Origin: JBBQTU01 sp038213005
Lineage (GTDB): Bacteria; Planctomycetota; Phycisphaerae; Tepidisphaerales; Tepidisphaeraceae
Reading direction: 5' to 3'
DNA: 13,655 nt
Assembly: GCA_038213005.1 (NCBI GenBank)
Contig: JBBQTU010000106.1
Coordinates: forward strand, 1-13,655
Under the pieces are notes generated by a model. It had not been told where the DNA came from. It was given only the letters and a program-made list of their open reading frames with translations, and made no database searches. Numbering within the stretch: the stretch's first letter is position 1; each line of letters opens with the position of its first letter. A program made the position numbers and the translations under genes. This document shows, piece by piece, positions 11,033 to 13,655 of the stretch.

Positions 11033-13234
11033 TTAGCTCCACACGGCGCCGATGCTGCGCTCCTGAAGCAGTTGTCGCACGTGACGTTCTCCGTAGTCCC
11101 ACAGCGTCTCGCGGCCGACCGAGAAGCGAATGTAGACCCGCTGGCCGGCACGCAGATGGCCGTCGGCATTGTCAACCTTGATGACCACCTCGAACTCCGG
11201 CGCGGCGGTTCGCACACCCTTCTCGTCCTTGGGGTCGGTAGCCACCGGGCCGCCGCCGCTGAATCCCAGTGACGGGTGCGGCAACTGCGGCTGAGCGCCC
11301 GGAATCGCCATCGGCGGACCCACCGGATGGATGATGGTGCTGATGTCGCCGGCGAGCCGGATGGATGTCTGATCGTCCACCTCACCCGGCTTCAGCTCGC
11401 TTTCACGATTCTTGAAGTGCTCGAAAAAGCCGGCGTCCACCTGGGCGACGGGACAGCGGGCTTCGAGACGGTGCATGGTGGCAACCAGGCCGATGTCCTC
11501 GCCACGTTTGAGATAGCGGCCCTGAAGATGCTGCACCATCGGAGAGATGAACTCCCCATCGAACGGCGCGCGGATCGTCAGGGCATCTCTCCGGGCGGTC
11601 AGCTCATCCAGGTGCGCCTGCAGGACCTTCACCTGGTCTTCGTCGATCTGGCGCTGCGTCTGGTCCGCGGTCATCGCCAGTTGCATGTGCAGGCGATTCG
11701 CCTCGAGCTTGGCCTGGGTCTGCGTGATCTGAGAATCCAGTTCGGGATTGCTGCAGACCAGCAGGACCTGCCCCTTCTTCACGCTGGCTTCGTCGGTCGT
11801 CAGGATCTGCTGGACAAATCCGTCATAGTCCATGCGGATCATCTCACGCTGCTCGGGTTCCAGGATGGCCTGAGTCCACACCTTCGCGGGAAACCAGATC
11901 ATCCCGGCCAGCACCACCGCCGCGGCCACCACGCCGCCGGTGAACGCCCAGGCCCTCCCGCGCTTCCGATGCAATTCCGGTTCGATCGTCAGATAACGGA
12001 AGAGCTTGAAGATCGGGACGACCAGCCAGGTGACAAGCCCGCCGATCGCCATCAGCACGCCCAGCACCGGCACGCGGTCGCTGACCATCACGATGATCAG
12101 CAGGCCGATGAACATGCGGTAGATGCCCGATGCGATGTAGTACGTCAGCAGCCACGCCCGCTGCTTCAGTGGCGGCAGCGCCTGCTGCTGCTTCAGGCGG
12201 AACACATGCCGTTTGATCAGCCCCAGGGCATACTCGCGGCTCTTCTGGCTGAGATTGGGGATCTCCAGCATGTCCGACAGCATGTAGTAGCCGTCGTAAC
12301 GCAGCAGCGGGTTGGCGTTGAACAGCACCGTCGAGACGCTGGCGATCAGCATGGCGTTATACGCCAGGGCGTTGATCGTCTGGGTCTCGTTGGTGCCCGC
12401 CCAGATGAAGGCCATGATGGCGGCAAAGAACAGCTCGACATACATGCCGGCCGCCCCGACCGTCGCCCTCGCCCACGGGCTCTGGAAGCCCCAGGCGCTC
12501 GACGCATCTACATATGGCGTCGGGATGAACACCAGGAACATGATCCCCATCTCGTGGACTTCGCCCCCGAAACGCCGGCAGGCCACCGCGTGCCCCACCT
12601 CGTGCAGCAGCTTGGTGATCACGAACGTCAGCCAGAGATAGAACCAGTTGGACGGGTCAGTCGCATGGCTGGCCGCCGTTTGCAGTTCCGTCCACCTCGG
12701 CCCCAGCCGCGCCAGCGCCGCGATGATCAAGACAATCCACACTGCCAGTCCCGTGCGGCTGAACACCAGCCTGCCCAGCGGCATCCACCGCTTGACGAAG
12801 CGATCGGGATCCCACAGCGGGATGCGGGGAAACAGGAAATTCATCAGCCGCCCCTGCAGGCGACGGCGTTCCATCTGCTTGTACCGGCGCAGAAGCACAT
12901 CCGCATCCGGCGTGATGTCGGCTTCGATCAGATTGGCCGCGTGAAGCTGCGAGAGAATCTGAATGACTTCCGGCTGCGTGGGCGCGGCATCATCAAGCTG
13001 ACCGCCGACCAGTTCCCATGCCTGGGCGACGCTGCGCCGGCCATCAAGTAGCCCGACAAAACGATATGCCGCATCGCTCAGCCGGTGATACTGATTCCCC
13101 GCCGGATCGCGGACGACATACCACGGCTCACCGCGATAAAACTGCCGCGAAATCTGGGCGCCGGGGCGCAGGCGCACCTTAAGAGTCGCCACGCGATACC
13201 AGGACTCGGAGAATGTGGGTCTAAGTGCGAGCAT
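11033..13234 (-). CDS. PqqD-like / M50 zinc metalloprotease / HlyD-like fusion protein
   Basis: This 733-residue inner-membrane protein has three parts. Residues about 35-105 (PWYVVRDPAGNQYHRLSD, then DGRRSV and a helix-rich end) resemble PqqD or related small peptide-binding domains. The M50 (site-2 protease) core follows: HEVGH at 211-215 supplies two zinc ligands and Glu212, and NPLLRYDGYY (308-317) supplies the third ligand Asp314. Hydrophobic segments lie near 163-177, 196-210, 262-282, 292-306, 364-384, 388-408 and 431-448. From about 462 a HlyD-type adaptor follows: a lipoyl-like half (YDGFVQQILT..VKKGQVLL), a helical hairpin (497-550), the second half (IRAPFDGEFISP) and a beta-barrel ending near 710. 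All M50 residues needed for activity are visible. ATG 13234 is preferred, though its ribosome site is weak; a TTG at 13264 is possible. Substrate unknown. Co-translated with the SecA-like ATPase and preceded by a second adaptor gene, it may cleave or transport a peptide or protein. Confidence 0.85.
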   Translation of the reverse strand: MLALRPTFSESWYRVATLKVRLRPGAQISRQFYRGEPWYVVRDPAGNQYHRLSDAAYRFVGLLDGRRSVAQAWELVGGQLDDAAPTQPEVIQILSQLHAANLIEADITPDADVLLRRYKQMERRRLQGRLMNFLFPRIPLWDPDRFVKRWMPLGRLVFSRTGLAVWIVLIIAALARLGPRWTELQTAASHATDPSNWFYLWLTFVITKLLHEVGHAVACRRFGGEVHEMGIMFLVFIPTPYVDASSAWGFQSPWARATVGAAGMYVELFFAAIMAFIWAGTNETQTINALAYNAMLIASVSTVLFNANPLLRYDGYYMLSDMLEIPNLSQKSREYALGLIKRHVFRLKQQQALPPLKQRAWLLTYYIASGIYRMFIGLLIIVMVSDRVPVLGVLMAIGGLVTWLVVPIFKLFRYLTIEPELHRKRGRAWAFTGGVVAAAVVLAGMIWFPAKVWTQAILEPEQREMIRMDYDGFVQQILTTDEASVKKGQVLLVCSNPELDSQITQTQAKLEANRLHMQLAMTADQTQRQIDEDQVKVLQAHLDELTARRDALTIRAPFDGEFISPMVQHLQGRYLKRGEDIGLVATMHRLEARCPVAQVDAGFFEHFKNRESELKPGEVDDQTSIRLAGDISTIIHPVGPPMAIPGAQPQLPHPSLGFSGGGPVATDPKDEKGVRTAAPEFEVVIKVDNADGHLRAGQRVYIRFSVGRETLWDYGERHVRQLLQERSIGAVWS
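11037..11040 (-). promoter_or_regulatory. Ribosome binding site of the SecA-like gene
   Basis: GGAG on the minus strand lies inside the last codons of the M50 gene, 8 nt before ATG 11028, so the two genes are translationally coupled. Confidence 0.65.
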
Positions 13235-13263
13235 AGAAGCCGTTTTCCGATTGCCGACCTTCA

Positions 13264-13368
13264 AATCTCAGATTCTGAATCTCAATTCCCAAATCTCAAA
13301 TCTCAAATCTCGAATTCCGAATCTCAAATCCGATATCTCGAATCTCCAATCTCCAATTCCAGATCGGA
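13264..13368. repeat. Heptamer array, about 15 units, within the export operon
   Basis: On the plus strand the sequence divides without slippage into seven-base units of consensus AATCTCA. Seven units differ by at most the last base, and others are more diverged (AATTCCG, GATTCTG, AATCCGA). It fills nearly all of the 147-bp gap between the adaptor gene and the M50 gene and is much lower in GC than its surroundings. A related five-unit array follows gap at 6478-6512. Confidence 0.8.
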
Positions 13369-13381
13369 GACCCAGCCCTCA

Positions 13382-13655
13382 TCACCACCAAAGCTTGAGC
13401 TTGAGGAAGTCGATCAGGCGATGCGTCCAGATCCACGCCAGCGAACGATCGCCAATGTCGATCCGGGCCTCGCCGCTCATGCCTGGTAGCCAGTCCGCAG
13501 CCTCCGCCGAATCCAGTGTTCCATAGACGCGGAACACATTGCTGCCTTCCTTGGGCTCACCCATGGGCACGATGCGTGTCACGGTGAATCCGAACGATTC
13601 ACCCGGCCGGCCGGTGGTGGCGATATTTCCCTTCTGCCCCACTTCCAGCGACTGG
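13382..13655 (-). CDS. HlyD-family membrane-fusion protein, C-terminal part
   Basis: The last 90 residues of a gene entering from the right edge; its start is outside the window. The frame reads QSLEVGQKGNIATTGRPGES, then FGFTVTRIVP and NVFRVYGTLD, then WLPGMSGEARIDIG, and ends with the basic-aromatic RSLAWIWTHRLIDFLKLKLWW. The pattern GxxGxxxxxxRPGexfxFxVxrI..NVFxV.a.ld....LRPGMeGxArIdvG matches the final beta-barrel and membrane-proximal domain of HlyD/MFP adaptors, which link an inner-membrane transporter to the envelope. It precedes the M50 fusion gene on the same strand, with only the heptamer array between, so one transcript is likely. The first part of the adaptor, and any further operon members, cannot be seen. 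Confidence 0.8.
   Translation of the reverse strand, partial: QSLEVGQKGNIATTGRPGESFGFTVTRIVPMGEPKEGSNVFRVYGTLDSAEAADWLPGMSGEARIDIGDRSLAWIWTHRLIDFLKLKLWW

Noticed and set aside
11276..13051. 591-codon plus-strand frame opposite the M50 fusion gene
   Set aside because: His/Arg/Gln-rich shadow without motifs; the opposite strand encodes a recognisable three-part protein.
13264..13368. CRISPR-like or coding repeat at the heptamer array
   Set aside because: Units are seven bases with no spacers; it lies in an intergenic gap, and in frame it gives only low-complexity sequence.

Overview
The window is a high-GC bacterial chromosome segment, probably from Planctomycetota and perhaps Phycisphaerae. 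That assignment is inference. It rests on an operon pairing an M50/HlyD fusion with a shortened SecA, on dispersed intergenic repeats built from AGCCCC and heptamer units, and on the GC-rich codon choice of the core genes. No rRNA, tRNA, intact transposase or CRISPR array was seen.

Layout. Positions 1-1140 hold no intact gene. This stretch contains the tail of a group II intron reverse transcriptase (1-150, minus) and a dense set of inverted and dispersed repeats. galE (UDP-glucose 4-epimerase) follows at 1141-2133. Positions 2134-3780 are a scar-like zone. It holds a double palindrome, the broken start of a DUF4143-type AAA ATPase, a lower-GC gene for a secreted protein of unknown function, a probable DUF433 fragment, and two copies of a 36-bp direct repeat that bracket the secreted-protein gene. 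Positions 3780-5250 are a long gene-poor block that may be a decayed mobile element.

Positions 5266-8924 contain two convergent central-carbon genes. gap (GAPDH, plus strand) has a recognisable sigma70-type promoter, and fba (class II aldolase) is on the minus strand. Both proteins end in short cysteine clusters. Between them lie an antitoxin/PIN-toxin pair with overlapping ATGA and a small unknown gene pair in which an in-frame TGA is directly followed by ATG.

Positions 9085-13655 (minus) are an operon that runs off the window. In transcription order it encodes a HlyD-like membrane-fusion protein (C-terminal part only), a 733-residue protein joining a PqqD-like domain, an M50 zinc-protease membrane core and a HlyD-like adaptor, and a 647-residue SecA-like ATPase lacking the C-terminal part of SecA. 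The tight spacing suggests one machine that processes or exports an unknown substrate across the inner membrane. This is the best candidate here for a little-described system. The arrangement is seen directly; the function is inferred.
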